In this document: piece by piece, positions 17,906 through 26,800 of the stretch
How positions within the stretch are numbered: the first letter of the stretch is position 1
Layout of the letters: each line of letters opens with the position of its first letter
Source of the DNA: an uncultured Candidatus Melainabacteria bacterium
GTDB taxonomy: Bacteria; Cyanobacteriota; Vampirovibrionia; Gastranaerophilales; Gastranaerophilaceae
Assembly (NCBI GenBank): GCA_949741915.1
Contig: CATJOM010000054.1
Coordinates: 1-50,099 of the forward strand
Length of the DNA: 50,099 nucleotides
Reading direction: 5' to 3'
Notes under the pieces: generated by a model
Told to the model about the DNA's origin: nothing
Database searches by the model: none
The model's input: only the letters and a program-made list of their open reading frames with translations
Program-made: the position numbers and the translations under genes

Positions 17906-18340
17906 CTATTCAGCAACAGTAACGCCCATTGCTCTTGCAGTACCTTTAATCATATCAACAGCAGCCTCTAAAGTGGTAGCATTCAAATCGTCCATCTTGG
18001 TTTTTGCTATTTCTTCAAGCTGTGCTTTAGTAATTTGTGCCACTTTGGTTTTGTTAGGTGCAGCAGAGCCTTTTGAAAGATTAAGTGCCTTTTTAATTAA
18101 AACTGCAGCTGGAGGGGATTTTGTAACAAATGTAAAGCTTCTGTCTTCATAAACATCAATCACAACAGGGATAATATATCCTGCCTGAGATTGTGTTCTT
18201 TCATTAAATTGTTTACAAAAATCCATAATATTTACGCCCTTTTGGCCTAAAGCTGGACCAACAGGCGGTGATGGATTAGCTTTTCCGGCCTCAATTTGAA
18301 GTTTAATTTTGCCGGTTACTTTCTTGTTACTTGGTGCCAT
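17906..18340 (-). CDS. rplK: 50S ribosomal protein L11
   Basis: A 144-residue L11 of the GTPase-associated centre. Visible are [35 protein letters not shown] and the C-terminal rRNA-binding part ending in [19 protein letters not shown] lies seven bases before the ATG. The preceding 190-base gap holds a structured element (18424-18528) and a possible TATAAA -10 box. Confidence 0.98.
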   Translation of the reverse strand: MAPSNKKVTGKIKLQIEAGKANPSPPVGPALGQKGVNIMDFCKQFNERTQSQAGYIIPVVIDVYEDRSFTFVTKSPPAAVLIKKALNLSKGSAAPNKTKVAQITKAQLEEIAKTKMDDLNATTLEAAVDMIKGTARAMGVTVAE

Positions 18341-18423
18341 TTTGTTTTCTCCTTTCGTGGTCTGGCAGGCATTTTAGTGCCCTTCCACATATTTTATACT
18401 TTATTGTTTTTGTGTTCTGATTA

Positions 18424-18528
18424 CTCGGGCAAACAAGTCCTTGATTTCGCTTCAAATTGCTCTGCAATTTGCCACTTCATCGGACTTTTGCAAGCTGCGG
18501 GGCTCCGCTTTCGCTTCGCCCTACCGAG
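18424..18528 (-). other. structured GC-rich intergenic element between nusG and rplK
   Basis: Nested complementary arms are visible. CTCGG/CCGAG (18424-18428, 18524-18528) closes the whole element. AAGTCC/GGACTT (18435-18440, 18482-18487) encloses CAAATTGC/GCAATTTG (18453-18460, 18464-18471), and a short GCGG/CCGC hairpin lies near 18496-18510. The composition is more GC-rich than its surroundings. It may be an operon-internal RNA structure (processing site or L1/L11 autoregulation) or a dispersed palindromic repeat. Confidence 0.5.
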
Positions 18529-18530
18529 AA

Positions 18531-19163
18531 TCAGACTTTTTGTATCTGTTTATATTCTAACTCAACAGGGGTTTCGCGTCCAAAAATCGAAACCATCGCT
18601 CTTAATTTAGACTTATCAGGATAAACCTCTGTAATATCGCCGATAAATTCTGCAAAAGGCCCTGATACGATTCTAACCTTGTCGCCAACCTTAACATCAA
18701 GCTCAATCTTTGGAGTAGAAGCCTGACCTCTGTGAATAATCTTTTTAATTTCAGAATCTTTTGCAGGAATCGGTTTTTTGGATGAGCCTACAAATTTTGT
18801 TACGCCTGCTGTGTGTCTTACAACATACCACGAATCATCATCCATAATCATCTCAACCAAAACATATCCTGGGAAAATCTTTTCTTCTTTCTCAGATTTT
18901 TTCCCGCCCTTAACTTGGGTTATTGTTTTTTGTGGAACTTCAATTCTAAAAATTTTTTCACCCATATTCATATATTCAACACGTTTTTCAAGGTTAACCT
19001 TTACCTTGTTTTCATGCCCAGAATATGTGTGAACTACATACCATCTTTTTTTCGGCTCTTTATTGGATTTAAAATCCGGCTTTTCTTCTTTTGGGCTAAC
19101 CACAGTATCTTCAAGTTCGGAGGCCAGATTATCTTTTTCATCAAACATTTCGCTATCTTTCAT
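18531..19163 (-). CDS. nusG: transcription termination/antitermination factor NusG
   Basis: A 210-residue NusG, which binds RNA polymerase and modulates pausing, Rho action and coupling to the ribosome. An acidic ~38-residue N-terminal extension precedes the NGN domain (RWYVVHTYSGHENKVK, KIFPGYVLVEMIMDDDSWYVVRHTAGVTKFVG). The C-terminal KOW domain reads GDKVRIVSGPFAEFIGDITEVYPDKSKL. It sits between secE and rplK, as in most bacteria. Confidence 0.97.
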   Translation of the reverse strand: MKDSEMFDEKDNLASELEDTVVSPKEEKPDFKSNKEPKKRWYVVHTYSGHENKVKVNLEKRVEYMNMGEKIFRIEVPQKTITQVKGGKKSEKEEKIFPGYVLVEMIMDDDSWYVVRHTAGVTKFVGSSKKPIPAKDSEIKKIIHRGQASTPKIELDVKVGDKVRIVSGPFAEFIGDITEVYPDKSKLRAMVSIFGRETPVELEYKQIQKV

Positions 19164-19187
19164 CTATTCTAAATTCCTTCTTGCTTT

Positions 19188-19415
19188 TTAGGGAATCAAC
19201 CCGAGCAAACCCTTAAATATAATATCCATAAGATATACAATTACAGTGAAAGCAATAACAACAAAAAGAACAATGCCAGTTTCTACAATTATCTGGTGTT
19301 TTTCAGGCCAGGTAACCTTGCCCCATTCGGCCTTTACACCCTTAAAATAATTTTTAAAACTCAAGGCAATAGTTGTTTTATCGTCTTTTTTAATCTTTGT
19401 ATTAGGATTTGCCAT
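19188..19415 (-). CDS. secE: preprotein translocase subunit SecE
   Basis: A 75-residue single-span SecE, a component of the SecYEG channel. The amphipathic part FKNYFKGVKAEWGKVTWPEKHQI carries the conserved E...KVxWP motif, followed by the membrane helix (~48-68, IVLFVVIAFTVIVYLMDIIF). AAAGGA precedes the ATG. Its position between tRNA-Trp and nusG is standard. Confidence 0.96.
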   Translation of the reverse strand: MANPNTKIKKDDKTTIALSFKNYFKGVKAEWGKVTWPEKHQIIVETGIVLFVVIAFTVIVYLMDIIFKGLLGLIP

Positions 19416-19454
19416 TTCTTTTCCTTTGTAGTTGAAGAGACTATTTTATAAAAT

Positions 19455-19527
19455 CGCGCCCTGAAGGACTCGAACCCTCGACATCCGGTTTTGGAGACCG
19501 ACGTTCTACCAACTGAACTAAGGACGC
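19455..19527 (-). tRNA. tRNA-Trp(CCA)
   Basis: The minus-strand cloverleaf has acceptor GCGTCCT/AGGGCGC with one G-U, anticodon loop CTCCAAA (anticodon CCA), T-loop TTCGAGT and discriminator G, as expected for tryptophan. CCA is not encoded. It lies between rpmG and secE, a placement common in many bacteria. Confidence 0.96.
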
Positions 19528-19625
19528 ATTTGTTTTGATTTAATTTTTTGTCATTTTGCAAAACAAAAAACTGATATGTTAAAAGCTAAGTCAAAATGCA
19601 TTTTTTTAATCAATCAATGCACTCT

Positions 19626-19695
19626 TGTCTTTTAATTTGGCTGTCAAATTCTTGCCTGTATTGGCGCTGTTTGGCATAAGCCAAATTAAAAGACA
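19626..19695. repeat. 17-bp perfect inverted repeat between rpmG and tRNA-Trp
   Basis: TGTCTTTTAATTTGGCT (19626-19642) and its exact complement (19679-19695) flank a 36-base loop, giving a very stable hairpin in the transcript. No T-run follows on either strand, so it is not a simple terminator. It occupies a 291-base gap that otherwise shows nothing. It could be an RNase III-type processing site releasing the tRNA, or a small transposon-like palindrome. Confidence 0.75.
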
Positions 19696-19818
19696 TATTT
19701 ATTATATTCAATGTGCCAATATGCTTAATTGTTAGGCAGATAATTTTGCCAAACTAAACGCATATATTTTTACTGATAATTATTGAAAAACAACCCGCCA
19801 AAGGATTATATTCAAAAA

Positions 19819-19986
19819 CTATTTCGTTTCTTTATGAACAGTGTGCTTATTGCATCTTGAACAGAATTTTTTAAGCTCCATTCTTTCTTTGTTTGTCTTT
19901 TTATTCTTGGTGGTTGTGTAATTTCTTTCCTTGCAGTCTTCACATGCAAGAACAACCATTCTGTCGTTTTTTCCTTTGATTCCCAT
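19819..19986 (-). CDS. rpmG: 50S ribosomal protein L33
   Basis: A 55-residue L33. The translation opens [18 protein letters not shown], continues through [17 protein letters not shown] and ends [15 protein letters not shown]. Two CxxC pairs (CEDC and CSRC) make it the zinc-binding form. AAGGAG lies seven bases before the ATG. It is the first gene of the rpmG-tRNA-Trp-secE-nusG-rplK-rplA cluster. Confidence 0.95.
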   Translation of the reverse strand: MGIKGKNDRMVVLACEDCKERNYTTTKNKKTNKERMELKKFCSRCNKHTVHKETK

Positions 19987-20083
19987 TTGTGTCTCCTTGT
20001 CTTTTTAGGGAAGTGTATCTATTCTGTTTTTCTCTTTGTAAACCTTTATATGGTTGCAAAGAAGCTTCGCATTTAGCAAAGCC

Positions 20084-20115
20084 ATTAAAAAATGCCCATT
20101 TGGACATTTTTTAAT
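20084..20115 (-). promoter_or_regulatory. terminator-like hairpin in the rpmG leader
   Basis: In the minus-strand RNA, a 14-bp stem (with one G-U) around the loop AAAU ends in a run of six U. It falls 15-45 bases after the predicted transcript start and ~100 bases before rpmG, so it may act as an attenuator or as a back-up terminator. Confidence 0.5.
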
Positions 20116-20135
20116 TTCTATTTATGATTAATTTA

Positions 20136-20163
20136 ATTCTAGCAAAAACAAAAATTTTGTAAA
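20136..20163 (-). promoter_or_regulatory. candidate promoter of the rpmG operon
   Basis: Minus strand TTTACA (20158-20163) and TAGAAT (20136-20141) are 16 bases apart, giving a ~140-base leader before rpmG. It is the best sigma-70 match in the 430-base gap between pilT and rpmG. Confidence 0.5.
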
Positions 20164-20355
20164 GTACAGAAATGCAAATAACATCCATTTTGTCATAAAA
20201 TAAGTATATCCTAGTGTGTAAAAATTTCTTAATTAATTTTATAGCGGCCAATCATTTTTATCCAGGCTGCATTGTCTTGTAATTAATGTTTCTAAAAAGA
20301 TTGCCTGTCTAATTTATCGCTTATTATTAATTATTAAGAAAAGGCAAATTCACAT

Positions 20356-20393
20356 AACAAAACCTTCTCCAATATTTGAAAGAAGGTTTTGTT
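20356..20393 (-). terminator. terminator of pilT
   Basis: Perfect 13-base arms (AACAAAACCTTCT and its complement) lie 23 bases after the pilT stop. The T-rich 3' arm supports termination on the minus strand. Confidence 0.75.
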
Positions 20394-20415
20394 AAGTTTA
20401 TTAAAACTAAATTTA

Positions 20416-21519
20416 TTACATGCCAAATGTTCTAGCTGCAGCACCTGTCTGAATGCCAAGCATTCTTTTTAATTCTTCTGGGTGTTGTGATTTTGAAATA
20501 GCATCCTGCTGATCAATCAAATTCATTTTGAATAAATCACGAAGTGCCATATCAAGTGTCTGCATACCAGAGCCTGCACCAGTTTGAATTGCTGAATATA
20601 TCTGTGCAGATTTCTGTTCTCTAATTAAGTTTGCAATGGCATTATTTACAATCATAATTTCCTGTGCCATTACACGTCCTTTTTTTGTAAATCCATCTTC
20701 AGATAACTTAGGAAGTAATGTCTGAGAGAATACCGCAATTAAGCTTGTTGATAATTGAAGTCTGATTTGCTGCTGCTGGCCTTCGGGGAATACATCTATA
20801 ATACGGTCAATAGTCTGTGATGCAGAAGATGTATGTAGTGTTCCCATAACCAAGTGGCCCGTTTCAGCGGCTGTAAGAGCAAGAGAAATAGTTTCAAGAT
20901 CTCTCATCTCACCTATTAGGATAATATCAGGGTCTTCACGAAGGGCTGATTTTAGAGCGTTTGCGGTTGATCTTGTATCTTGACCCAATTCTCTTTGGTG
21001 AACGATACTCTTTTTTGAGGGGTGAACAAATTCTATAGGGTCCTCAATTGTTAAAATATGTTCTGTCCTGCTTGTGTTGATGTAATCAATCATCGCAGCA
21101 AGTGTTGTTGATTTACCTGAACCTGTTGGTCCTGTTACAAGAACAAGCCCTCTTGGTTTATTTGCAATTCTTTTTACAATATCAGGTAAACCTAATTCTT
21201 CAAAAGAAGGGGGCTCTGAATTAATTGTTCTGAATGCTGCAGCATAGCTGCCTTTATCTTTATAAACGTTAACCCTGAAACGGCCGATACCATGAAGGCC
21301 ATATCCAAAGTCTAGTTCCCAGTTTTGTTCTAATGTACGTCTTTGTTCGTTTGTTAAAATCGGGAATACCAATGTTTCAATATCATCGCTGGTTAAAGCC
21401 GGCATACTTGTTCTTATAAGTTCGCCGTCAATGCGGATAACAGGTGGCAAATCGGCAGATATGTGCAAGTCACTCGCATTTTTTTGCACCGTAAGCTCTA
21501 AAATTTCTTCAATTAACAT
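20416..21519 (-). CDS. pilT: type IV pilus retraction ATPase PilT
   Basis: A 367-residue hexameric ATPase that powers pilus retraction at the cytoplasmic base. Visible are the N-terminal NASDLHISADLPPVIRIDG, Walker A VTGPTGSGKSTT, the Asp box ILTIEDPIEFVH, Walker B PDIILIGEMRDLETI, the His box GHLVMGTLHTSSASQTIDRI, and the retraction motif as AIANLIRE (usual AIRNLIRE). Length is typical. No other pilus genes are adjacent. GGAG lies ~11 bases before ATG. Confidence 0.96.
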   Translation of the reverse strand: MLIEEILELTVQKNASDLHISADLPPVIRIDGELIRTSMPALTSDDIETLVFPILTNEQRRTLEQNWELDFGYGLHGIGRFRVNVYKDKGSYAAAFRTINSEPPSFEELGLPDIVKRIANKPRGLVLVTGPTGSGKSTTLAAMIDYINTSRTEHILTIEDPIEFVHPSKKSIVHQRELGQDTRSTANALKSALREDPDIILIGEMRDLETISLALTAAETGHLVMGTLHTSSASQTIDRIIDVFPEGQQQQIRLQLSTSLIAVFSQTLLPKLSEDGFTKKGRVMAQEIMIVNNAIANLIREQKSAQIYSAIQTGAGSGMQTLDMALRDLFKMNLIDQQDAISKSQHPEELKRMLGIQTGAAARTFGM

Positions 21520-21630
21520 AGGTTATAATTGCTCCAAAATAAGATATTATACTAACAATATTACATTTTGACGCTAAAAAAGTAAATACCTTTCTGATAA
21601 AATCCTATGAATAATGCAAAAATATAATAA

Positions 21631-21662
21631 AAAGCCCTTATATCTACAATAATAAGGGCTTT
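21631..21662 (-). terminator. orphan minus-strand terminator upstream of pilT
   Basis: AAAGCCCTTAT (21631-21641) and ATAAGGGCTTT (21652-21662) form a perfect 11-bp stem followed by a T-run on the minus strand. No minus-strand gene ends here: pilT starts 110 bases further on. It is either a pilT leader attenuator or the end of an unannotated antisense/small RNA. Confidence 0.65.
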
Positions 21663-21812
21663 AAAATTAGTTATATTTAGTTTGAATTATATTTGTTTCC
21701 ATTTTTAATATTTTGTTGTCTAAAACAACATTATGCTTTCATATTCTATTATTAATATTCATAAGATTCAATACTCCTTTCATTGCTTGGATTAGTTTAT
21801 TCATAACAATGT

Positions 21813-21884
21813 GTTGGTACCAACTTGCTGAATTAAAATATAACAAATTGATACTAATATGTCAATATCAATATTTTGGTATCA
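21813..21884. promoter_or_regulatory. operator-like repeats upstream of the XRE gene
   Basis: Three related sites precede the regulator: the perfect palindrome GTTGGTACCAAC (21813-21824), TTGATACTAA (21848-21857) and TTGGTATCA (21876-21884), roughly TTGRTAYYAA. Small XRE repressors usually bind such dyads and repress themselves. Binding is inferred. Confidence 0.45.
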
Positions 21885-21889
21885 CAATT

Positions 21890-22126
21890 ATGAACATAAA
21901 TAAAAAAGTTGCTGAGAGGATTCTTGAATTAAAGCAAAGAGAAAATTTAACAATGGAAAAACTGGCCTGGCGCGGAAATCTATCAAAAAGCGGTATAGGC
22001 TATGTGCTTAAGGGCTCAAGTAATATGAAGCTTTCAACTATAGTGGGCATCTGTGCCTCCCTAAAAATCTCTCTCGCTGAATTTTTCAGTACCTTCACCG
22101 AAATTCCCGAAGTTGAAGAAAAATAA
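21890..22126 (+). CDS. small XRE-family regulator
   Basis: A 78-residue Cro/CI-type helix-turn-helix protein (VAERILELKQRENLTMEKLAWRGNLSKSGIGYVLKGSS, then KLSTIVGICASLKISLAEFF) with almost no extra sequence, so it probably binds DNA as a dimer. ATG 21890 is preferred, because the domain begins there and the 59-residue upstream extension in the same frame has the composition of intergenic DNA. No ribosome site is visible; the mRNA may be nearly leaderless. Targets unknown, self-regulation likely. Confidence 0.85.
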   Translation: MNINKKVAERILELKQRENLTMEKLAWRGNLSKSGIGYVLKGSSNMKLSTIVGICASLKISLAEFFSTFTEIPEVEEK

Positions 22127-22429
22127 TGTCCAACATCTTTGGATAATTTAGGGCAAATACTGTTTTGGTAATCGTTGCCAATGTCTTAAATGCTAAGTAT
22201 ATTAAATCATTCAAAGCCCTGTTGGGTGTTTCGGTGCCATGTAAAGCTAAAAATGCTTAATAACTGGCGTTTATATGTAATAGTTAGGTTTTTTATCATT
22301 ATTGCAGAATGCTTTTTGTGTCAGCTAAGACTGTACAATTGTTAAGTTTTATTAACTAACAAACGCGTATTTGGCAAAAAAATTCCTGTGCGTGGTTTAT
22401 AATAATGGCAGACCAACAAGCTTTTAATT
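22127..22429. promoter_or_regulatory. 303-base gap with a -10 box for the hydrolase
   Basis: No gene or RNA is seen here. A perfect TATAAT at 22398-22403 lies 26 bases before the hydrolase ATG; no good -35 box at normal spacing is visible. The rest shows no repeat of note. Confidence 0.5.
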
Positions 22430-23437
22430 ATGATAAAAATTACTGTAATTCCAAATTATGCACGCAAAAATATAAATAAAATGGCAAATCAAGGGCCCAC
22501 AATGCCAAAGGCCCTGAAAAACAGTATCAATTGTCATTTTAATGAGGCGAAGGATGGTTTTGCAAACATGTCTGCACCAAAAAAGGTTGCAATGGGTATT
22601 AGTACTGCAGTTTCTGTTTTGACCGCAGCGTGTATTTATAAAATCAGAAAGATGGAGTCTGATTTTTTCAAAATACGTGAAAAATTTCACTATAATAATA
22701 ATGAAATAACCGATGATACAAAGGATTTTTCTGAAAAATTAACCCTGAGAACAAAAAGCGGCGCCAATATAAGCGTTTGGGACATAAATCCTGACGATAA
22801 TAAAAAATATGCAGTCATTTGTCTTGGTTTTGGCTGTCCAAAGGACCACATTCAGGCACAAAAAAGCTATATGAAATTAATGGATGAAGGCTATGGAGTG
22901 ATTGCCTTCGATTATCTTGGCTGGGGTGACAGCGACGGTGATGGTCTTTCCCAAAAGGGTACAAAAGAAAGCCTTGAAACTGTGTTCAACTATCTTCATA
23001 ATAAAGGCATAGAAGATAAGGATATTAATTTAATTGGGCATTCACTTGGCTGCGGTGTTGCAGCTGATTATGCCAAAAATCATGATGTTGAAAGCCTCGT
23101 CTTGATAAATCCTTTTAATAAGCTGAAAGATATGGTAAAAAAACGCATTGATTCTATTGATGCTTCTAACACTGTTAAACAGATTCTAAAAAAAGCCCCT
23201 AGCAGTTTAATTCCCTTGAAAAATAAATTCAACAATGAAAAAGCACTAAAGCACGTACACTGTCCCACTTTGATTCTTCATAGCGCTGATGATAAAACAA
23301 TCCCTGTTGAATATGCTCACAAACTTCATGATAAAACCAGAAAAAACAGTAATATTCATTATGAAGAATTTTCACAAGGAGGCCACTTCTTATCAGACGG
23401 AAAAGTCGATGCTGTGCTAGATTTTTTAACCACTTAA
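22430..23437 (+). CDS. membrane-anchored alpha/beta hydrolase
   Basis: A 335-residue hydrolase. A polar N-terminus is followed by one hydrophobic segment (~50-68, VAMGISTAVSVLTAACIY), then the hydrolase domain (VICLGFGCPKDH, YGVIAFDYLGWGDSDGDG). The triad is complete: Ser in IGHSLGCGVA, Asp in LHSADDKTIP and His in QGGHFLSDG. It resembles ABHD-type serine hydrolases; substrate unknown. No Shine-Dalgarno site precedes the ATG. It is single, with no partner gene. Confidence 0.85.
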   Translation: MIKITVIPNYARKNINKMANQGPTMPKALKNSINCHFNEAKDGFANMSAPKKVAMGISTAVSVLTAACIYKIRKMESDFFKIREKFHYNNNEITDDTKDFSEKLTLRTKSGANISVWDINPDDNKKYAVICLGFGCPKDHIQAQKSYMKLMDEGYGVIAFDYLGWGDSDGDGLSQKGTKESLETVFNYLHNKGIEDKDINLIGHSLGCGVAADYAKNHDVESLVLINPFNKLKDMVKKRIDSIDASNTVKQILKKAPSSLIPLKNKFNNEKALKHVHCPTLILHSADDKTIPVEYAHKLHDKTRKNSNIHYEEFSQGGHFLSDGKVDAVLDFLTT

Positions 23438-23730
23438 CATTTCAGCCCTTCCTTTTAACGCAAAGCTGCAAAACATAAAATGCCATCCATATTTAAATTT
23501 TTTAAATGTGGCTAGATTTTGTCTAAGATAAATACAAGTTTTTTGATTTTTTGACTTGCGTGTAAATTGATTTATATAATCAATTGGGTTGAAATGTTTG
23601 CAATTCCTATAGTGATATCAGCTCGCCTTAAAGCCCTTGCGCTGCAGCAGATTAGCTACATCTGCACTCATAACATAGCTGTCAATGCGCAAAAATGCAC
23701 AATAATTTAAGTGCATAAACTTTTTTGTGT

Positions 23731-23782
23731 GCCCATCAGCCCATCAGCCCATCAGCCCATCAGCCCATCAGCCCATCAGCCC
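23731..23782. repeat. 8-bp tandem repeat (GCCCATCA) x 6.5
   Basis: Six perfect copies of GCCCATCA plus a final GCCC lie 37 bases downstream of the carB stop, in a 381-base gap between two convergent genes. The copies are identical, so the array is probably young and variable in length. GTGTGC and GCACAC flank it. Nothing else was found in the gap except a short GCAGAT/ATCTGC hairpin near 23646-23664. Confidence 0.95.
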
Positions 23783-23818
23783 AAAAATTAGTTTTTGCAC
23801 ACCTTTGCGGAGTTCGTT

Positions 23819-26800
23819 TTAAAATATCCCTAAAAATTTTTTCTTTCTGTAATTGGTTATGGTGTCACAATTTAGCCGGGTTTTCTTATCATATGTTTTA
23901 ACTGCCGTCATATAGGCTCTTGCTGTATCTATGCTTGTAAAACAAGGTATCCCGTATATTTCGGCAATTGTTCTAATCTGAAAACCGGATGTCTGGGAAT
24001 TTTTACCGAGAGTTGGCGTATTTAAGACAAAGCTCAAACGACCTTCCTTCATACGTTTTTGAAGTTTATCTACCATGAATTTTTCTATCATCTTTGATGG
24101 TATGCCGTTTTTCTCTAAAAATTTATGCGTGCCCCAGGTTGCCATAATAAAGAATCCCTGTTCGTAAATCTGTTTCACAATCTTTAATGCCGGTTTTTTA
24201 TAATGGTCATTTAAAGACACAAGCACACGCTGCTTTTTTTGGTCGAATTTATATCCCCCCGCAATAAATGCCTTTAATAAAGCCTTTTTATAAGAATAAT
24301 CCACCCCTAAAACTTCGCCAGTGGATTTCATTTCAGGTGCCAGCGCCGGGTCTATTTTGTTGAGTTTCCTAAAGCTGAAAACAGGCATTTTTACACACAC
24401 AAGCTTTGTTGTCTTATGAAGCCCTATGCCGTATCCTTGTCCCCGTATGCTTTTTCCTAATATTGCATTTATTGCAATCTCTGTCATAGGAAGCCCTGTC
24501 ACCTTTGACATAATAGGCACGGTCCTTGAAGCTCTTGGGTTTACCTCAATTACATAAACAACGTCATCCTTAATGATAAACTGTATATTCATAAGGCCGA
24601 TTATTTTTACCTTTTGGGCAATTTTTTTAGCATATTCTACAAGTTTTTTCTCCTGCCTTTTTGTAATATTTCTTGAAGGATAGATGCTCATAGAGTCGCC
24701 TGAATGTACCCCTGCACGCTCTATGTGTTCGCATATGCCTGGAATTAAGACATCTTTGCCATCCGAAATAGCGTCTAATTCTACCTCTAACCCCTCTATG
24801 TACTGGTCAATTAATACTGGATGTTCGTTCGAAAACTTTAAAGCTTCGTTAATATAAGTTAAAAGCTCATCATCATTGTACACCACTTGCATGCCACGCC
24901 CGCCAATTACATATGAAGGCCGCACCAATACGGGATATCCAAGTTCCTTTGCAGTGCTAAGAGCCTCAGCCGTGCTTCTTACACCCCTTCCTTTTGGCTG
25001 TGGTATATTTAGGTCTGATAAAAGTTTTTCAAAAACCTTCCTATCCTCAACCATATCAATGCTTTCAAGGGAGGTTCCTAGAATTTTCACCCCTTCTCTT
25101 GCAAGCTTTGGCGCCAAATTTATTGCTGTCTGTCCGCCAAACTGTACCATTACCCCCTCAGGCTTTTCTTTTCTTATAATGTTCATCACATTTTCAGCGT
25201 TCATAGGTTCAAAATAAAGCCTGCTTGCTATGTCAAAATCGGTCGAAAGCGTCTCAGGGTTTGAATTTACCATAACAGATTCATAACCGTTTTGAAGAAT
25301 TGCCATTGAAGCATGGACTGAACAATAGTCAAACTCTATCCCCTGGCCGATTCTAATGGGGCCTGAGCCTAAAACCACTATGTTACCTTTCTTTTGGTTG
25401 CCTCCTTTTTCTTGAGGAGGCTCTTTAGAGTTGACTTCACCATGTTCCATCTTGTATTCTTCAAGCTCGCACGCTTCGCCATATGTAGAGTAGAAATAAG
25501 GCGTTGAAGCGTGAAATTCTCCGGCACAAGTATCCACAATCCTAAACGCAGCAGGGTAATCGTACTCCTTTAGTTCGTCTATTGAAACGTTTGAAATGTC
25601 TGAAATTTCGCAATCCAGATAGCCATAATCTTTTGCCTTTTTGTAAAGCTCTAAATTAAGAGGCTTGATGGACATTTCAAACTCAAGTCCTACAATGTCT
25701 TTAATTTGATTTATAAACCAAGGGTCAATCTTTGTAATTTCCTGAACTTTTTTAACATCAAAATTCCTTTTAAGTGCTTCCGCCACCCTGAAAATCCTTC
25801 TGTCATCTTGAATGTAAAGGTTTTGCAGTAATTCTTCATCAGGCAGATTTTCAAATTTATAATGCAAAATCCCCGGGTGCTTGTCTTCCAATGATGCCAC
25901 AGCCTTCTTAAAGCTGCTCTTAAACGTCCTGCCGATTGCCATAACTTCGCCTGTCGCCTTCATTTTGGTGCCAAGCATCCTATCGCCTGTCGCAAACTTA
26001 TCAAATGGCCATTTTGGAATCTTTACAACAGTGTAATCAAGCGCCGGCTCAAACGCCGCGACAGTTTTACCCGTTATGGCATTTTTAATCTCAGAGAGTT
26101 CATATCCGATTGCAATTTTTGTTGTAACTTTTGCAATAGGATAACCTGTAGCCTTCGAGGCAAGCGCCGAAGACCGGCTTACCCTCGGGTTTACTTCAAT
26201 TACATAATACTGATTAGATGTTGTATCCAAGGCATACTGTACATTACAGCCCCCTTCAATTTTTAGGGCGCGTATAATTTTTATGGCAGAGGCCCGAAGC
26301 ATCTGATATTCGTTGTTTGTAAGCGTTTGAGACGGCGCCACAACAAAGCTGTCTCCTGTGTGAATTCCAATAGGATCAATATTTTCCATATTGCAGATAA
26401 TAATGCAGGTATCGTTGGAATCGCGCATTACTTCATACTCAATCTCTTTGAATCCTGCAATACTTTTTTCAACCAGTACTTGGTTTATAGGAGATTGCTG
26501 CAGTCCTGAATATACGATTTCCTCATATTCGGTTTCATTATTGGCTATACCGCCGCCAGAGCCGCCAAGAGTGAACGCAGGCCTTATAATAATAGGAAAT
26601 CCTATCCTGTCAGCGAATTTTTTTGCATCATCATAGCTTGAAACTATTTCACTGTCGGGAATCGGTTCTCCTATTTCATTCATCAGGTTCTTAAAAAGTT
26701 CCCTGTCCTCAGCCTTTTTGATGGATTCAATGTTTGTACCTAAAAGTTTTACGCCATATTCATCTAAAACGCCTGCATCACTTAGCTCGCAGGCCAAATT

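Noticed and set aside
21713-21889. N-terminal extension of the XRE protein
   Set aside because: The extension has intergenic-type composition, covers the operator-like dyads, and the domain begins at 21890.
23731-23782. CRISPR-like array
   Set aside because: The 8-bp unit repeats without spacers and no cas genes are present; it is a simple tandem repeat.
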